Shown piece after piece: positions 33,961 to 43,081 of a stretch of 64,000 bases of DNA. The notes beneath the pieces were generated by a model, which had not been told where the DNA came from, searched no databases, and saw only the letters and a list, made by a program, of their open reading frames with translations. The number at the start of each line of letters is the position of its first letter. Position 1 is the first letter of the stretch. A program made the position numbers and the translations under genes. The DNA lies in the NCBI RefSeq assembly GCF_030915405.1, contig NZ_CP133262.1:4741001-4805000 (forward strand), read 5' to 3'. The stretch is from Neobacillus nitrireducens (GTDB lineage Bacteria > Bacillota > Bacilli > Bacillales > Cytobacillaceae).

Positions 33961-34015
33961 GGGTGTCAGGCACCATGTGAATTTTTCCCATGGTGCCTGA
34001 CACCCTATTTTTATT
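33961..34015 (+). terminator. terminator built from a GGTGTCAGGCACC-type repeat
   Basis: A perfect 17-bp stem (33961-33977 with 33989-34005, loop of 11) is followed by a T-rich run, 12 bp after the pdp stop. The stem sequence looks like a dispersed intergenic repeat of some Bacillus-group genomes. Confidence 0.88.
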
Positions 34016-34093
34016 TTCTTTGGAAGGTAATTATTGTATAAAGTTATTAATTTTGGAAAAAATGGATGCTATAAAGAATGGAGGGTTATGCGA

Positions 34094-35284
34094 ATGAAAC
34101 GATTTGTCTCTTTGATAGTGACAATTTTTTTACTTACAAGTTTATGGGGTCCATCTGCTTTTGCGGCTGAAGAAAAAAAGAATGCTGACGAACAGAAGAA
34201 TGCTGATATCGTCAACAATGTAAAATCCGCTATTTTAATTGAACGTGATACGGGGAAAGTACTCTATGAGAAAAACAGTAATGAAGAACTCCCCCCTGCA
34301 AGTATGACCAAAATAATGACGATGCTTTTAATTATGGAGGCAATTGATCAGGGTAAGCTTACTTGGAATGAAAAAGTCCGCGCAAGTGAGTATGCTGCCT
34401 CGATGGGCGGTTCACAAATTTTCCTTGAAGCTGGCGAAGAAATGACAACCAAGGAAATGTTAAGAGGAATTGCAATTGGTTCTGGAAATGATGCTTCTGT
34501 TGCAATGGCAGAAAGAATTGCAGGCTCAGAAGAAGCTTTTGTAGACATGATGAATGATAAGGTCAAAGAACTTGGATTAAAACATACATTTTTTAAAAAT
34601 ACGACAGGACTTCCGGTCAGCGGTCATTTTAGCACAGCAGGTGATATGGCTATTATGGCGAAAGAACTATTAAAATATGAAGACATTACGAAATTCACTG
34701 GTTTGTATGAAGCATACCTTCGTGAAAATACAGACAAAAAGTTCTGGCTTGTTAATACCAATAAGTTAGTGCGCTTTTACCCTGGGGTGGACGGACTTAA
34801 AACAGGCTTCACTACAGAAGCAAAGTATTGCTTAACAGCGACAGCTCAAAAGAATGGCATGCGGGTAATTGCAGTTGTATTTGGTGCGCCTACATCAAAG
34901 GAAAGAAATGCACAAGTAACAAAAATGCTCAATTATGCCTTTAATCAATATCAAACACATCCAATGTATAAACGAAACCAGACCATTGCGAAGGTGAGAA
35001 TAAGCAAAGGACAGGAAAAGTCTGTGGAAGCTGTAACTAGTGAGCCAATTTCCTTACTGACAAAAAAAGGCGAAAAATCCGAGGATGTAAAACGAAAGGT
35101 AACGATCAAAAAAAATCTTAAAGCTCCCATTAAAAAAGGAGATAAGATAGGTACCATCAAGTTGATTAAGGGTGGAGAAGTTTTTCTGGAAAGTCCTATA
35201 TTAGCAAATAAAAATGTAAAGGAAGCAGGCTGGTGGACCCTTTATAAGCGTTCATTCGGGATGTTTACAAAGGCCGGAAAATAA
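34094..35284 (+). CDS. dacF: D-alanyl-D-alanine carboxypeptidase DacF
   Basis: A 396-aa low-mass penicillin-binding protein. Signal peptide about 1-24 (cleavage after SAFA). The peptidase S11 domain has SMTK at 70-73 with the nucleophile serine, SGND as the second motif and KTGFT as the third; a beta-rich C-terminal domain (PBP5_C) and an amphipathic tail end the protein. It trims peptidoglycan peptides. In B. subtilis dacF is forespore-specific and reads into spoIIA, as the order here allows. ATG 34094 has GGAGGG about 8 bp upstream; ATG 34088 is too close. Confidence 0.94.
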   Translation: MKRFVSLIVTIFLLTSLWGPSAFAAEEKKNADEQKNADIVNNVKSAILIERDTGKVLYEKNSNEELPPASMTKIMTMLLIMEAIDQGKLTWNEKVRASEYAASMGGSQIFLEAGEEMTTKEMLRGIAIGSGNDASVAMAERIAGSEEAFVDMMNDKVKELGLKHTFFKNTTGLPVSGHFSTAGDMAIMAKELLKYEDITKFTGLYEAYLRENTDKKFWLVNTNKLVRFYPGVDGLKTGFTTEAKYCLTATAQKNGMRVIAVVFGAPTSKERNAQVTKMLNYAFNQYQTHPMYKRNQTIAKVRISKGQEKSVEAVTSEPISLLTKKGEKSEDVKRKVTIKKNLKAPIKKGDKIGTIKLIKGGEVFLESPILANKNVKEAGWWTLYKRSFGMFTKAGK

Positions 35285-35288
35285 ATAG

Positions 35289-35331
35289 AAGAGCGAAGTC
35301 CACTAGCCGTTGGGGGCTGGAGCTAGACAGT
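35289..35331 (+). repeat. partial copy of the GCGGAAGCGCC-type repeat
   Basis: GAGCGAAGTCCACTAG then TGGGGGCTGGAGCTAGACAG resembles the two ends of the longer element at 57718 with the middle missing. It lies between dacF and spoIIAA. Confidence 0.6.
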
Positions 35332-35430
35332 TATCGAAGTTCAAAGTAGGTAATTTATTATCTTTACCTGTGTCGAAACTACTAGATATGTCACTTCTTT
35401 TAGCGAATTACGACTAGTTTTGTAATTGGA

Positions 35431-35458
35431 GAAGGATATTACCACCCGTAAAGAGAAT
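35431..35458 (+). promoter_or_regulatory. SigH promoter of the spoIIA operon
   Basis: GAAGGATAT (35431-35439) and AGAGAAT (35452-35458) are separated by 12 bp, fitting RnAGGAwww-N11-12-RnnGAAT. B. subtilis spoIIA is known to be SigH-dependent and Spo0A-activated. Confidence 0.75.
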
Positions 35459-35494
35459 TGACTCACTATACCCAGATTAAGGAGGACGTGGATA

Positions 35495-35845
35495 GTGAGT
35501 CTTAATATTAATATGGAAACAAAACATGACGTTCTATGTATTCGTTTAAGCGGTGAGTTAGATCATCACACCGCGGATGAACTTCGCGAAAAAGCGATAA
35601 CCGTTATTGAAAAAAATGATATTCGTCATATTGTCTTAAATCTGGAACATCTTGCGTTTATGGACAGTTCAGGCTTAGGAGTTATATTAGGCAGATACAA
35701 ACAAATTAAACAGGTGCATGGTGAAATGGTCGTTTGTGCAATTTCCCCTGCAATACAAAGATTATTCGATATGTCCGGTTTATTTAAAATCATCAAAATG
35801 GAACCGACAGAAGAATTTGCATTGCAAAGATTGGGGGTGGCCTGA
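35495..35845 (+). CDS. spoIIAA: anti-sigma F factor antagonist
   Basis: A 116-aa STAS-domain protein. The phosphorylation site is Ser58 in [15 protein letters not shown]. Unphosphorylated SpoIIAA displaces SigF from SpoIIAB in the forespore. GTG at 35495 has AAGGAGG 9 bp upstream. It abuts spoIIAB (TGA then GTG), and the operon order spoIIAA-spoIIAB-sigF is the standard one. Confidence 0.97.
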   Translation: MSLNINMETKHDVLCIRLSGELDHHTADELREKAITVIEKNDIRHIVLNLEHLAFMDSSGLGVILGRYKQIKQVHGEMVVCAISPAIQRLFDMSGLFKIIKMEPTEEFALQRLGVA

Positions 35846-36286
35846 GTGAAGAATGAAATGAATCTTCAATTCAGTGCGTTAAGTCAAAATGAGTCCTTTG
35901 CCCGTGTAACTGTTGCAGCGTTTATTGCACAACTAGACCCTAATATGGATGAGCTGACCGAAATAAAAACTGTCGTTTCAGAAGCCGTGACTAACGCGAT
36001 TATTCATGGTTATGAAAATGATCCCAATGGAATTGTCTATATTCAATTAATTATTGAAGATAGTCTAATTGATCTGACAATTAAAGATGTTGGAATTGGA
36101 ATTGTAGATGTGGAAGAAGCTCGTCAGCCTTTATTTACAACAAAACCGGACCTAGAGCGTTCCGGTATGGGTTTTACTATCATGGAGAATTTCATGGATG
36201 AGGTAGAGGTTCATTCACAGCCAGGTCGAGGAACCGAGGTTAGATTACGAAAGCATTTACAAAACCGCAAAATGCTTTGCAATTAA
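35846..36286 (+). CDS. spoIIAB: anti-sigma F factor / serine kinase
   Basis: A 146-aa GHKL-fold kinase. The N box is [15 protein letters not shown]1 is DVGIGI and the ATP lid/G2 is [16 protein letters not shown]. It binds SigF and phosphorylates SpoIIAA. GTG start at 35846 with GGGGGTGG upstream. Family length is exact. Confidence 0.97.
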   Translation: MKNEMNLQFSALSQNESFARVTVAAFIAQLDPNMDELTEIKTVVSEAVTNAIIHGYENDPNGIVYIQLIIEDSLIDLTIKDVGIGIVDVEEARQPLFTTKPDLERSGMGFTIMENFMDEVEVHSQPGRGTEVRLRKHLQNRKMLCN

Positions 36287-36298
36287 GGAGACTTGCCA

Positions 36299-37057
36299 AT
36301 GGATGTGGAGGTTAAGAACGATAAAGGTCAAACATACTTAAAGGACCATGAAGTAAAAGAGCTCATCAAAAAGAGCCAAGACGGGGACCAAGCATCAAGG
36401 GATTTAATCGTCGAAAAAAATATGCGTCTTGTCTGGTCTGTTGTTCAACGGTTTCTTAATCGGGGCTATGATCCGGATGACCTGTTCCAAATTGGTTGTA
36501 TCGGACTATTAAAATCAGTTGATAAATTTGACCTTTCATATGATGTGAAGTTTTCGACTTATGCCGTCCCGATGATTATTGGTGAGATTCAGCGATTTAT
36601 CCGTGATGATGGAACCGTTAAGGTTAGCCGCTCTTTGAAAGAAATGGGAAACAAAATCAGAAAAGCAAAGGACGATTTATCGAAAACGCTTGGAAGAATT
36701 CCAACCGTTAACGAAATATCAGCACATTTGGAGCTTACACCGGAGGATGTAATCCTTGCTCAAGAAGCAAGCAGGACACCATCTTCCATTCATGAAACCG
36801 TTTATGAAAATGACGGGGACCCGATTACATTACTTGATCAAATTGATGACGGTAATGATGGGAAATGGTTTGATAAAATCGCTTTAAAGGAAGCTATCCG
36901 TGAATTAGATGAACGTGAAAGACTCATTGTCTATTTAAGATATTATAAGGACCAAACACAATCTGAGGTTGCCCTTAGGCTTGGGATTTCCCAGGTCCAA
37001 GTATCACGACTTGAAAAAAAGATATTGCAGCAAATGAAAGGCCGTATGGATCTCTGA
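36299..37057 (+). CDS. sigF: RNA polymerase sigma factor SigF
   Basis: A 252-aa sporulation sigma factor, first forespore-specific regulator. Region 2 has EKNMRLVWSVVQRFLNRGYDPDDLFQIG and GEIQRFIRDD; region 3 is present; region 4 helix-turn-helix is SEVALRLGISQVQVSRLEKKIL. ATG at 36299 (MDVEVK) has GGAG 8 bp upstream; TTG 36293 is too close. The terminator overlaps its last codons. Confidence 0.97.
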   Translation: MDVEVKNDKGQTYLKDHEVKELIKKSQDGDQASRDLIVEKNMRLVWSVVQRFLNRGYDPDDLFQIGCIGLLKSVDKFDLSYDVKFSTYAVPMIIGEIQRFIRDDGTVKVSRSLKEMGNKIRKAKDDLSKTLGRIPTVNEISAHLELTPEDVILAQEASRTPSSIHETVYENDGDPITLLDQIDDGNDGKWFDKIALKEAIRELDERERLIVYLRYYKDQTQSEVALRLGISQVQVSRLEKKILQQMKGRMDL

Positions 37058-37074
37058 TTCATACGGTTTTTTTT
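37042..37074 (+). terminator. terminator of spoIIA-sigF
   Basis: CCGTATG (37042-37048) pairs with CATACGG (37060-37066), followed by eight T residues. The 5' arm lies inside the sigF coding end. Confidence 0.87.
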
Positions 37075-37102
37075 GTTGTATACTGGATTTTTTTGGATTT
37101 CA

Positions 37103-37129
37103 TGAAAAAGTTGCTTATTACTCATACTA
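37103..37129 (+). promoter_or_regulatory. candidate SigF/SigG promoter of spoVA
   Basis: CATACTA (37123-37129) fits the SigG -10; TGAAA, 15 bp upstream, is a weak -35. B. subtilis spoVA is SigG-dependent. Confidence 0.45.
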
Positions 37130-37148
37130 TTTTTACGAGGAAATCTTT

Positions 37149-37787
37149 GTGTGGGAAGTGAATGTTTTGGAAGAAACAATATACATCCGCATGCGGAATC
37201 GTGTCCAATCTCCGCCTGAAGAAAAAGTATTGTTAAAAGATATTGCCCAAGTCATTGCCCCAGAAGAAGTTCTTTCACATTTACAAACTATGATGATTCA
37301 TCAATTATTAGATGCGGAACAGAATATTGTCATCATAGATGTCATGAAAGTAATCTACTTAATAAAAAGAGAATTTGGAGAAATGGAAGTTCAGACCATT
37401 GGCCCAGCTCAAACCATTATTGAAGTTACTTATAAGAAAAAAGGAGTTTCCATTCCCTATTTTCTGTTAATATGGTTTCTCTTATTTTTTGGTTCAGCCA
37501 TGGCAATAATGAATTTTCATGATGATGTAAGTATGCAAAGTGTCCAAGAAAAAATATACACCATCATAACAGGAAAAAAAGAAACAAAACCTTTACTTTT
37601 TCAAATCCCCTATTCTGTTGGACTAGGCTTGGGAATGATTCTATTTTTTAATCATTTTTTTAAGAAACGGATTAATGATGAACCCAGTCCTCTAGAGGTA
37701 GAAATGTTTAATTATCAAATGGATTTAGATAACTACGTAATTATTCATGAAAATAAAGAAAGTATGAAAAAAATCAGTGATGATTAG
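37149..37787 (+). CDS. spoVAA: stage V sporulation protein AA
   Basis: About 206-212 aa. A cytosolic N-terminal domain (IRMRNRVQSPPEEKVLLKDI) is followed by two membrane helices (about 96-116 and 152-172) and a tail with EPSPLEVEMFNYQMDLDNY. SpoVA proteins form the inner-membrane channel for dipicolinic acid of the spore. The start is uncertain: GTG 37149 with GAGG upstream, or TTG 37167 with GGGAAG 8 bp upstream, which fits the family start better. It overlaps spoVAB by 8 bp. Confidence 0.9.
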   Translation: MWEVNVLEETIYIRMRNRVQSPPEEKVLLKDIAQVIAPEEVLSHLQTMMIHQLLDAEQNIVIIDVMKVIYLIKREFGEMEVQTIGPAQTIIEVTYKKKGVSIPYFLLIWFLLFFGSAMAIMNFHDDVSMQSVQEKIYTIITGKKETKPLLFQIPYSVGLGLGMILFFNHFFKKRINDEPSPLEVEMFNYQMDLDNYVIIHENKESMKKISDD

Positions 37788-38199
37788 TATTTTAGCGATT
37801 ATTTTTTTAGGTGTAGCAAGCGGACTGGCAGTAGGTTCTGGTTTTGTAGCTTTTCTTACCGTTCTCGGGGTTATCCCAAGACTAACACAGCTGAGCAAGA
37901 CGATGAAAATGATTCAACAATATGAATGGGCCGTGGTTTTAGGTGCGCTAACCGGGGTAGGAGCGAGTCTTAGAGATCCTGTTTTACATATTCCTTCCTT
38001 TCCGCTAATTTTTTTAGGAATCACTGGTGGGATTTTTTATGGAATGCTGGCTGCCGCCCTTACAGAGGTATTAAATGTCTTCCCTATCCTTGCCAAAAGA
38101 ATCCGATTAGATGGAGAAATTGCCATATTAATTATGGCGATTGTATTAGGGAAGATTTTCGGATCTATCTTCCAATGGGTTTACTTTGTCCATCATTAA
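37780..38199 (+). CDS. spoVAB: stage V sporulation protein AB
   Basis: A 139-aa membrane protein with four hydrophobic segments, beginning ISILAIIFLGVASGLAVGSG, then FVAFLTVLGVIPRLTQLSK and MLAAALTEVLNVFPILAKR, all typical SpoVAB segments. Start ATG 37780, coupled to spoVAA. In B. subtilis spoVAC, AD and AEb follow; here the next gene is spoVAEa. Confidence 0.9.
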   Translation: MISILAIIFLGVASGLAVGSGFVAFLTVLGVIPRLTQLSKTMKMIQQYEWAVVLGALTGVGASLRDPVLHIPSFPLIFLGITGGIFYGMLAAALTEVLNVFPILAKRIRLDGEIAILIMAIVLGKIFGSIFQWVYFVHH

Positions 38200-38209
38200 A
38201 AACTATTGA

Positions 38210-38249
38210 AAACAGTCTAGCACCAGCGCTTAGCAGGGCGCTTACGCTT
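38210..38249 (-). repeat. partial GCGGAAGCGCC-type repeat at the spoVAB/spoVAEa junction
   Basis: On the minus strand the sequence reads AAAAGCGTAAGCGCCCTG then CTAAGCGCTGGTGCTAGACT, corresponding to both ends of the 57718 element. It sits exactly where spoVAC-AD-AEb are missing. Confidence 0.6.
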
Positions 38250-38272
38250 TTCTGATGAAAGGACATCACAGA

Positions 38273-38848
38273 ATGAGCAATCGGAGGCGTGTTATTTTAA
38301 TAACTGATGGTGATGAATATGCAAAGAGGGCTGTACAGCTTGTTGCTAAGGAAATTGGCGGCAGGTGTATTTCTAGTTCCCAAGGTAATCCGTCAACCTT
38401 AACTGGTCAGAAAATAGTCCAGTTAATAAAAAAAACTCCGCACGATCCTGTTCTAGTGATGTTTGATGATAGTGGAATAGTTGGAGAAGGTGCAGGTGAA
38501 AATGCTTTGAAATTTGTTGCCGGACATGAAGATATTGATGTCCTGGGCATCATTGCGGTTGCAGCAAAATCAAGGCATGAGGAATGGACAAGAGTGGATG
38601 TAAGCATCGATCGTGATGGGAATTTAACTCCATATGGTGTAGATAAATATGGTATACCTGAGCTTGAAATTGGAAGAATAAATGGTGACACCGTGTACTG
38701 TCTGGATGAATTGGAGGTCCCTATCATCGTAGGAATTGGCGATATTGGCAAAATGTCTAGACATGACTCCTACAAGAAGGGGTCCCCAATAACGAAAAAA
38801 GCAGTGGAGCTTATACTTGAAAGGAGTGGCTTCCATGTCAAGAAGTAA
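38273..38848 (+). CDS. spoVAEA: stage V sporulation protein AEa
   Basis: A 191-aa soluble protein. [20 protein letters not shown] and [18 protein letters not shown] are followed by [18 protein letters not shown] and [15 protein letters not shown], all typical of the larger SpoVAE protein (AEa). ATG at 38273 has AAAGGA upstream; ATG 38255 has no ribosome site. It overlaps spoVAF by 14 bp. Its role in dipicolinate handling or germination is less clear than that of AC/AD/AEb. Confidence 0.88.
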   Translation: MSNRRRVILITDGDEYAKRAVQLVAKEIGGRCISSSQGNPSTLTGQKIVQLIKKTPHDPVLVMFDDSGIVGEGAGENALKFVAGHEDIDVLGIIAVAAKSRHEEWTRVDVSIDRDGNLTPYGVDKYGIPELEIGRINGDTVYCLDELEVPIIVGIGDIGKMSRHDSYKKGSPITKKAVELILERSGFHVKK

Positions 38849-40325
38849 TGAACATAAATGGCCAATCCCCGAATCAGTAAATGAAATTGAAAATTATATG
38901 AAACAACGGGTAGGTCTTGGGGTAAGCTTTGATTTTGGCGTTAGGAAATTAAAAATTCTCAAAAAAGACGTACATATCTACTTTGTAAACGGCTTATGTG
39001 ATTCCCGCTTCGTAATTGAATTAATTGAAGAATTAGTTGAAATCAATGACCATGAAAAATTATCATCAGATTTCTTTAAGGTAATTGAAAATAGGCTAAT
39101 TAATCAATCGGTTGAACAAGCAACCACACTTGATTACATTGTTGATAAGGTTTTGTCTGGATTAGTTGCTGTAGTAATGGAAGGGGAAAATACAGCTTTT
39201 GTCATTGATGTTAGAAGCTATCCAGGAAGGCAGCCTCAAGAACCCGATACAGAAAAGGTGGTTAGAGGGTCTCGTGATGGGTTTGTTGAAAATATTATTT
39301 TGAATACTGCCTTAACGAGGCGGCGAATTCGAGATGAACGTCTTCGCTTTGAAATGCTAAAGGTAGGAGAACGGTCCAAAGCAGATGTAGCTTTAGGCTA
39401 TTTGGAAGATGTGGCAGATCCGGATATGATAAATATTATCCGCAAAGAAATTCAAGCTATTAAAACAGATGGAATTCCAATGGCCGATAAAACCATAGAA
39501 GAATTCATTCTAAAACAGGGCTGGAATCCCTTCCCGCTCGTAAGATATACGGAGCGTGCTGATATCGCTGCAACGCATATTCTGGAAGGGCATGTTGTAA
39601 TTTATGTTGACACCTCCCCAAGTGTCATAATCACTCCTACGACATATTTCCACCATCTACAGCATGCAGAGGAATTTCGCGAATCTCCTGCAATGGGAAC
39701 ATTTTTGCGTTGGACGCGTTTTTTAGGCGTACTAACGTCTATTTTACTCCTCCCACTATGGATGCTATTCGTATTAGAACCATCCTTATTACCTGAAAGA
39801 TTCTCCTTTATTGGACCAAATGAAACAACAAATATCCCGATTATTGTTCAGATTTTCTTGGCTGATTTTGGGATTGAGTTTTTACGGTTAGCCGCCATAC
39901 ATACACCTACACCACTATCGACAGCCATGGGTTTAATAGCTGCGGTATTAATTGGACAGATAGCGATTAGTGTTGGGCTGTTTGTTCCTGAGGTAATTTT
40001 GTATGTCGCGGTTGCAGGGATTGGCTCTTTTACAACTCCTAGTTATGAGTTAAGCGTTGCAAACAAAATTGGTCGATTGACATTGTTGATTTTTGTCTCG
40101 TTGTTTCATTTGCCAGGATTTGTGATTGGGACGACTGTGTTCTTCCTCTGCTTAGTAAAAATCCGTGCCCTAAATACACCATACCTATGGCCGTTTCTTC
40201 CATTTGAGCCAAAAGGATTTTTACAAATTATTGTGCGCCGAGCCATACCAGGTTCCGTACTCAGACCAAGTATTGTTCATCCAAGAAACCTTTACCGACA
40301 ACCACCTAAAGCAAACGAGAAATAA
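38835..40325 (+). CDS. spoVAF: spore germination protein SpoVAF (GerA family)
   Basis: A 496-aa GerAA-type protein: a hydrophilic N-terminal domain (about 1-270) with [20 protein letters not shown] and [16 protein letters not shown], then about five membrane helices. AAAGGAG lies 8 bp before ATG 38835, inside spoVAEa. With FigP/YqhR-type partners it is reported to form an ion channel speeding germination. Last gene of the shortened spoVA operon. Confidence 0.92.
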   Translation: MSRSNEHKWPIPESVNEIENYMKQRVGLGVSFDFGVRKLKILKKDVHIYFVNGLCDSRFVIELIEELVEINDHEKLSSDFFKVIENRLINQSVEQATTLDYIVDKVLSGLVAVVMEGENTAFVIDVRSYPGRQPQEPDTEKVVRGSRDGFVENIILNTALTRRRIRDERLRFEMLKVGERSKADVALGYLEDVADPDMINIIRKEIQAIKTDGIPMADKTIEEFILKQGWNPFPLVRYTERADIAATHILEGHVVIYVDTSPSVIITPTTYFHHLQHAEEFRESPAMGTFLRWTRFLGVLTSILLLPLWMLFVLEPSLLPERFSFIGPNETTNIPIIVQIFLADFGIEFLRLAAIHTPTPLSTAMGLIAAVLIGQIAISVGLFVPEVILYVAVAGIGSFTTPSYELSVANKIGRLTLLIFVSLFHLPGFVIGTTVFFLCLVKIRALNTPYLWPFLPFEPKGFLQIIVRRAIPGSVLRPSIVHPRNLYRQPPKANEK

Positions 40326-40384
40326 TTGCACTTTTCAAACAGGTATGCTAGAATATTTTAATTAAATAAAGGAATAAAGTGTAA

Positions 40385-40420
40385 AAATAGGCAGTTTCTT
40401 TTGGAGATTCTGTCTATTTA
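40385..40420 (+). terminator. terminator of spoVA
   Basis: AAATAGGCAG (40385-40394) pairs with CTGTCTATTT (40410-40419, one G-U). The T-rich tail is interrupted by A residues. Confidence 0.65.
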
Positions 40421-40481
40421 TTATTATCATTAGGGATTGTACGCATAAACTAAAGTAAGTGATTGGGAGAGAGGGAAGGGA

Positions 40482-41786
40482 ATGTATTTTTACGGGACAA
40501 CAGGGGTAAATAAAAATGGGAATTTGGAAATTGGCGGAGTTGATTCTGTCCAGTTAACAAAAGAATTTGGAACTCCCCTTTATGTATATGACGTTGCATT
40601 AATGCGCGAGAGGGCCCGGTCCTTTAAGCAGGCATTTGAAGAACAAAATATTAAGGCTCAAGTTGCCTATGCGAGTAAAGCTTTTTCTACTATAGCGATG
40701 ATTCAGCTTGCTGAGGAAGAGGGGTTGTCACTCGACGTAGTATCAGGTGGGGAATTATATACTGCATTGGTTGCAGGATTCCCGGTTGAGCGAATTCATT
40801 TTCATGGGAATAATAAAAGCAGAGAAGAATTAGAAATGGCTTTGGATCAGGAAATTGGTTGTATTGTTGTTGATAATTATTTTGAGCTTGAACTTTTGAA
40901 AACTATATCCATCGAAAAAAATGCCCATGTGAACATCTTGCTAAGGATCACTCCGGGTATTGAAGCCCATACGCATGATTACATTTTAACTGGGCAGGAA
41001 GATTCGAAGTTTGGGTTTGATCTTCAAAATGGACAAGCGGAAGAAGCGCTAAAAATGGCACTTGGAGTTGAAAACTTTGAGGTCCTTGGACTCCATTGCC
41101 ATATTGGATCACAGATTTTTGAAACAACCGGATTTTTATTAGCGGCAAAAAAGATTGTTGAAAAAATGGAAGTATGGAAGCATAAGCTTTCCTTTGAAGC
41201 CAAAGTATTAAATTTAGGTGGGGGCTTTGGAATCCGCTATACAAAAGAGGATGAACCCTTACAACCCTCACAATATGTAAGTGAAATTATACGTGAGGTC
41301 AAAAAGTTAACTGAAACCAATTCATTAAAAATGCCGGAAATTTGGATAGAGCCTGGTCGCTCGCTTGTTGGTGATGCAGGAATTACCCTTTATAAAGTGG
41401 GTTCTTCCAAGGAAGTCCCTGGTGTTAGAAAGTATTTAGCAGTTGACGGTGGAATGAGTGATAATATTCGACCGGCCCTTTATCAGGCCAAGTATGAGGC
41501 TGTTCTAGCAAATAAGCCGTTAACGAAAGCAAATAAAACAGTCTCCATCGCAGGGAAATGCTGTGAATCTGGGGATATGTTAATTTGGGATTTACCGCTT
41601 CCGGAAACTGGAGAAGAAGATATACTTGCCGTTTTTTGCACGGGTGCCTACGGCTATTCTATGGCAAATAACTATAATCGAATACCGCGTCCAGCAGTTG
41701 TTTTTGTAGAAAACGGGACAGCTACTCTTGTAGTAAAAAGAGAAACTTTTGCAGATTTAATCCAGTATGACCTACCGTTGAAATAG
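40482..41786 (+). CDS. lysA: diaminopimelate decarboxylase
   Basis: A 434-aa PLP enzyme making L-lysine from meso-diaminopimelate. The PLP lysine is Lys66 in VAYASKAFS; the phosphate-binding GGGFGIRY and EPGRSLVGDAG motifs follow; CCESGD supplies the substrate cysteine from the partner subunit, and GAYGYSMANNYN closes the active site. GAGAGAGGGAAGGG lies before ATG 40482. Monocistronic, with a strong terminator after it. Confidence 0.95.
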   Translation: MYFYGTTGVNKNGNLEIGGVDSVQLTKEFGTPLYVYDVALMRERARSFKQAFEEQNIKAQVAYASKAFSTIAMIQLAEEEGLSLDVVSGGELYTALVAGFPVERIHFHGNNKSREELEMALDQEIGCIVVDNYFELELLKTISIEKNAHVNILLRITPGIEAHTHDYILTGQEDSKFGFDLQNGQAEEALKMALGVENFEVLGLHCHIGSQIFETTGFLLAAKKIVEKMEVWKHKLSFEAKVLNLGGGFGIRYTKEDEPLQPSQYVSEIIREVKKLTETNSLKMPEIWIEPGRSLVGDAGITLYKVGSSKEVPGVRKYLAVDGGMSDNIRPALYQAKYEAVLANKPLTKANKTVSIAGKCCESGDMLIWDLPLPETGEEDILAVFCTGAYGYSMANNYNRIPRPAVVFVENGTATLVVKRETFADLIQYDLPLK

Positions 41787-41788
41787 AA

Positions 41789-41820
41789 AAAGATGCCGCT
41801 AAAAATAGCGGCATCTTTTT
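41789..41820 (+). terminator. terminator of lysA
   Basis: AGATGCCGCT (41791-41800) pairs with AGCGGCATCT (41807-41816), with A and T runs on both sides, so it could also act on the minus strand. Confidence 0.9.
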
Positions 41821-41822
41821 GT

Positions 41823-41988
41823 TAGGCTCTTTTCGTAAACTTTGTTGTTTTTGGAGCATAATACTGTTCACTTACTTAGTTCCTGGGCGATTTTCGCAAA
41901 TGTTCTTACGAAAAGATGCCACGAAGTATCTAGTTATACGGGTTTATAAACTTATACGAAAAACAACAATCTATGCGAAAATAGCCTT
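41823..41988. repeat. MITE-like element with imperfect terminal inverted repeats
   Basis: About 166 bp. The left end reads AGGCTCTTTTCGTAAAC then TTTGTTGTTTTT. The right end, read in reverse complement, is AAGGCTATTTTCGCATAG then ATTGTTGTTTTTCG. The internal part holds further TTTCG/CGAAAA pairs. No coding capacity. It lies between lysA and ypuA. Confidence 0.65.
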
Positions 41989-41991
41989 TTG

Positions 41992-42855
41992 TTAAGAAAA
42001 CAATGCTTTAATGGCATCAATGAGCCAGATGAAAAACTGTTTTAATTTTTCTAAAAATCCTTGCCCCTCTTCCGAGTGGAGAAATTTTGAAATACGATCT
42101 TTGGCTTTGTTTAGCTGGTCACTAACTTGGTTCCAATCAATATCTAAATCCTTAAGCTTATTAAAAAAGTCCATTAAACGTTTCATTTCTTCATCAGTAA
42201 GTGTAACATTTAATTCATTGGCGGCTTGTTCAATGATTTTTTGTAATTCTTGATCATTTTTTGGTTTATTCTTGGCAATCTCTTCTTTCACTTTAGCAAT
42301 TAATGCTGCAGCATTTTTATTACCAATGGAATCACCTAGTTTAGCGGTTTCGACCATTTCCTGATTTGCGGCTTGTTTTACTTCTTCAGGAATTGTCTTA
42401 TCTGCTGATATTTCATAGGCTTTTATAATGCCAGTTAGCGCAGCAGTTCCAGAAACCGTAATGGGGGCTGTAATATAAATCTTTGCATCCTTAACACCCG
42501 CTGTAATAAGGGCATTGACATACATCTCGTCCGTAACCCAGTTAATATTTTTGGTTTTGACGGAAATCCCAGATCCCTTAGGTTGAATCGTTATCGCAGA
42601 AGATGATATTGCCTTTGTACCGATAAGCGCTTTTGATACGTATTTCCCTAAATATTGATGTTCCTCCTGATTCGATACCGTTACTATTTGAACATCTTCA
42701 GGGGCACCCATTTCGGATAATAGTGTTTCCTTTTGACTAGTTGTTAAATTTTCACCAAGTGTAACAATCATATCACCTTCAGCCATGTCAGCAAAAGTGT
42801 GGACCGGATTGAAAATTAGCAAACTTAACAGTAAATAAATAAGAATTTTTTTCAT
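41992..42855 (-). CDS. ypuA: DUF1002 domain protein YpuA
   Basis: A 287-aa exported protein. Signal peptide about 1-22 (IYLLLSLLIFNPVHTFA). The DUF1002 region shows MIVTLGENLTTSQKETLLSEM, KYVSKALIGTKAISSSAITI and TVSGTAALTGIIKAYE. The Lys/Glu-rich C-terminal ~100 residues are helical. Cell-wall or envelope related in B. subtilis, exact role unknown. ATG at 42855 has GAGGAGG 5 bp upstream. Confidence 0.88.
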   Translation of the reverse strand: MKKILIYLLLSLLIFNPVHTFADMAEGDMIVTLGENLTTSQKETLLSEMGAPEDVQIVTVSNQEEHQYLGKYVSKALIGTKAISSSAITIQPKGSGISVKTKNINWVTDEMYVNALITAGVKDAKIYITAPITVSGTAALTGIIKAYEISADKTIPEEVKQAANQEMVETAKLGDSIGNKNAAALIAKVKEEIAKNKPKNDQELQKIIEQAANELNVTLTDEEMKRLMDFFNKLKDLDIDWNQVSDQLNKAKDRISKFLHSEEGQGFLEKLKQFFIWLIDAIKALFS

Positions 42856-43081
42856 AGTTTCCTCCTCGTCAACTCTAAAAGGTAGTGATGAATCGTTCAT
42901 TTATATAATATAACCGATTCCACTAATAATAACGTAAATAACAACGTGGAAGTTTCATAGATAGTAAATCTTAACTGGGAAAATGCAAAATTTGTAAGCA
43001 GAATAGATTATTTTTGTAATTTAGTGTAGAATGGAGGTCGTGGACAACATCTTCAAAACTATTTTTGGAGGAAGCAATTTC

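Noticed and set aside
34034..34093. Longer N-terminus for dacF
   Set aside because: The extra 20 codons put non-signal sequence before a clear signal peptide and pass through the GGAGGG ribosome site of the start at 34094.
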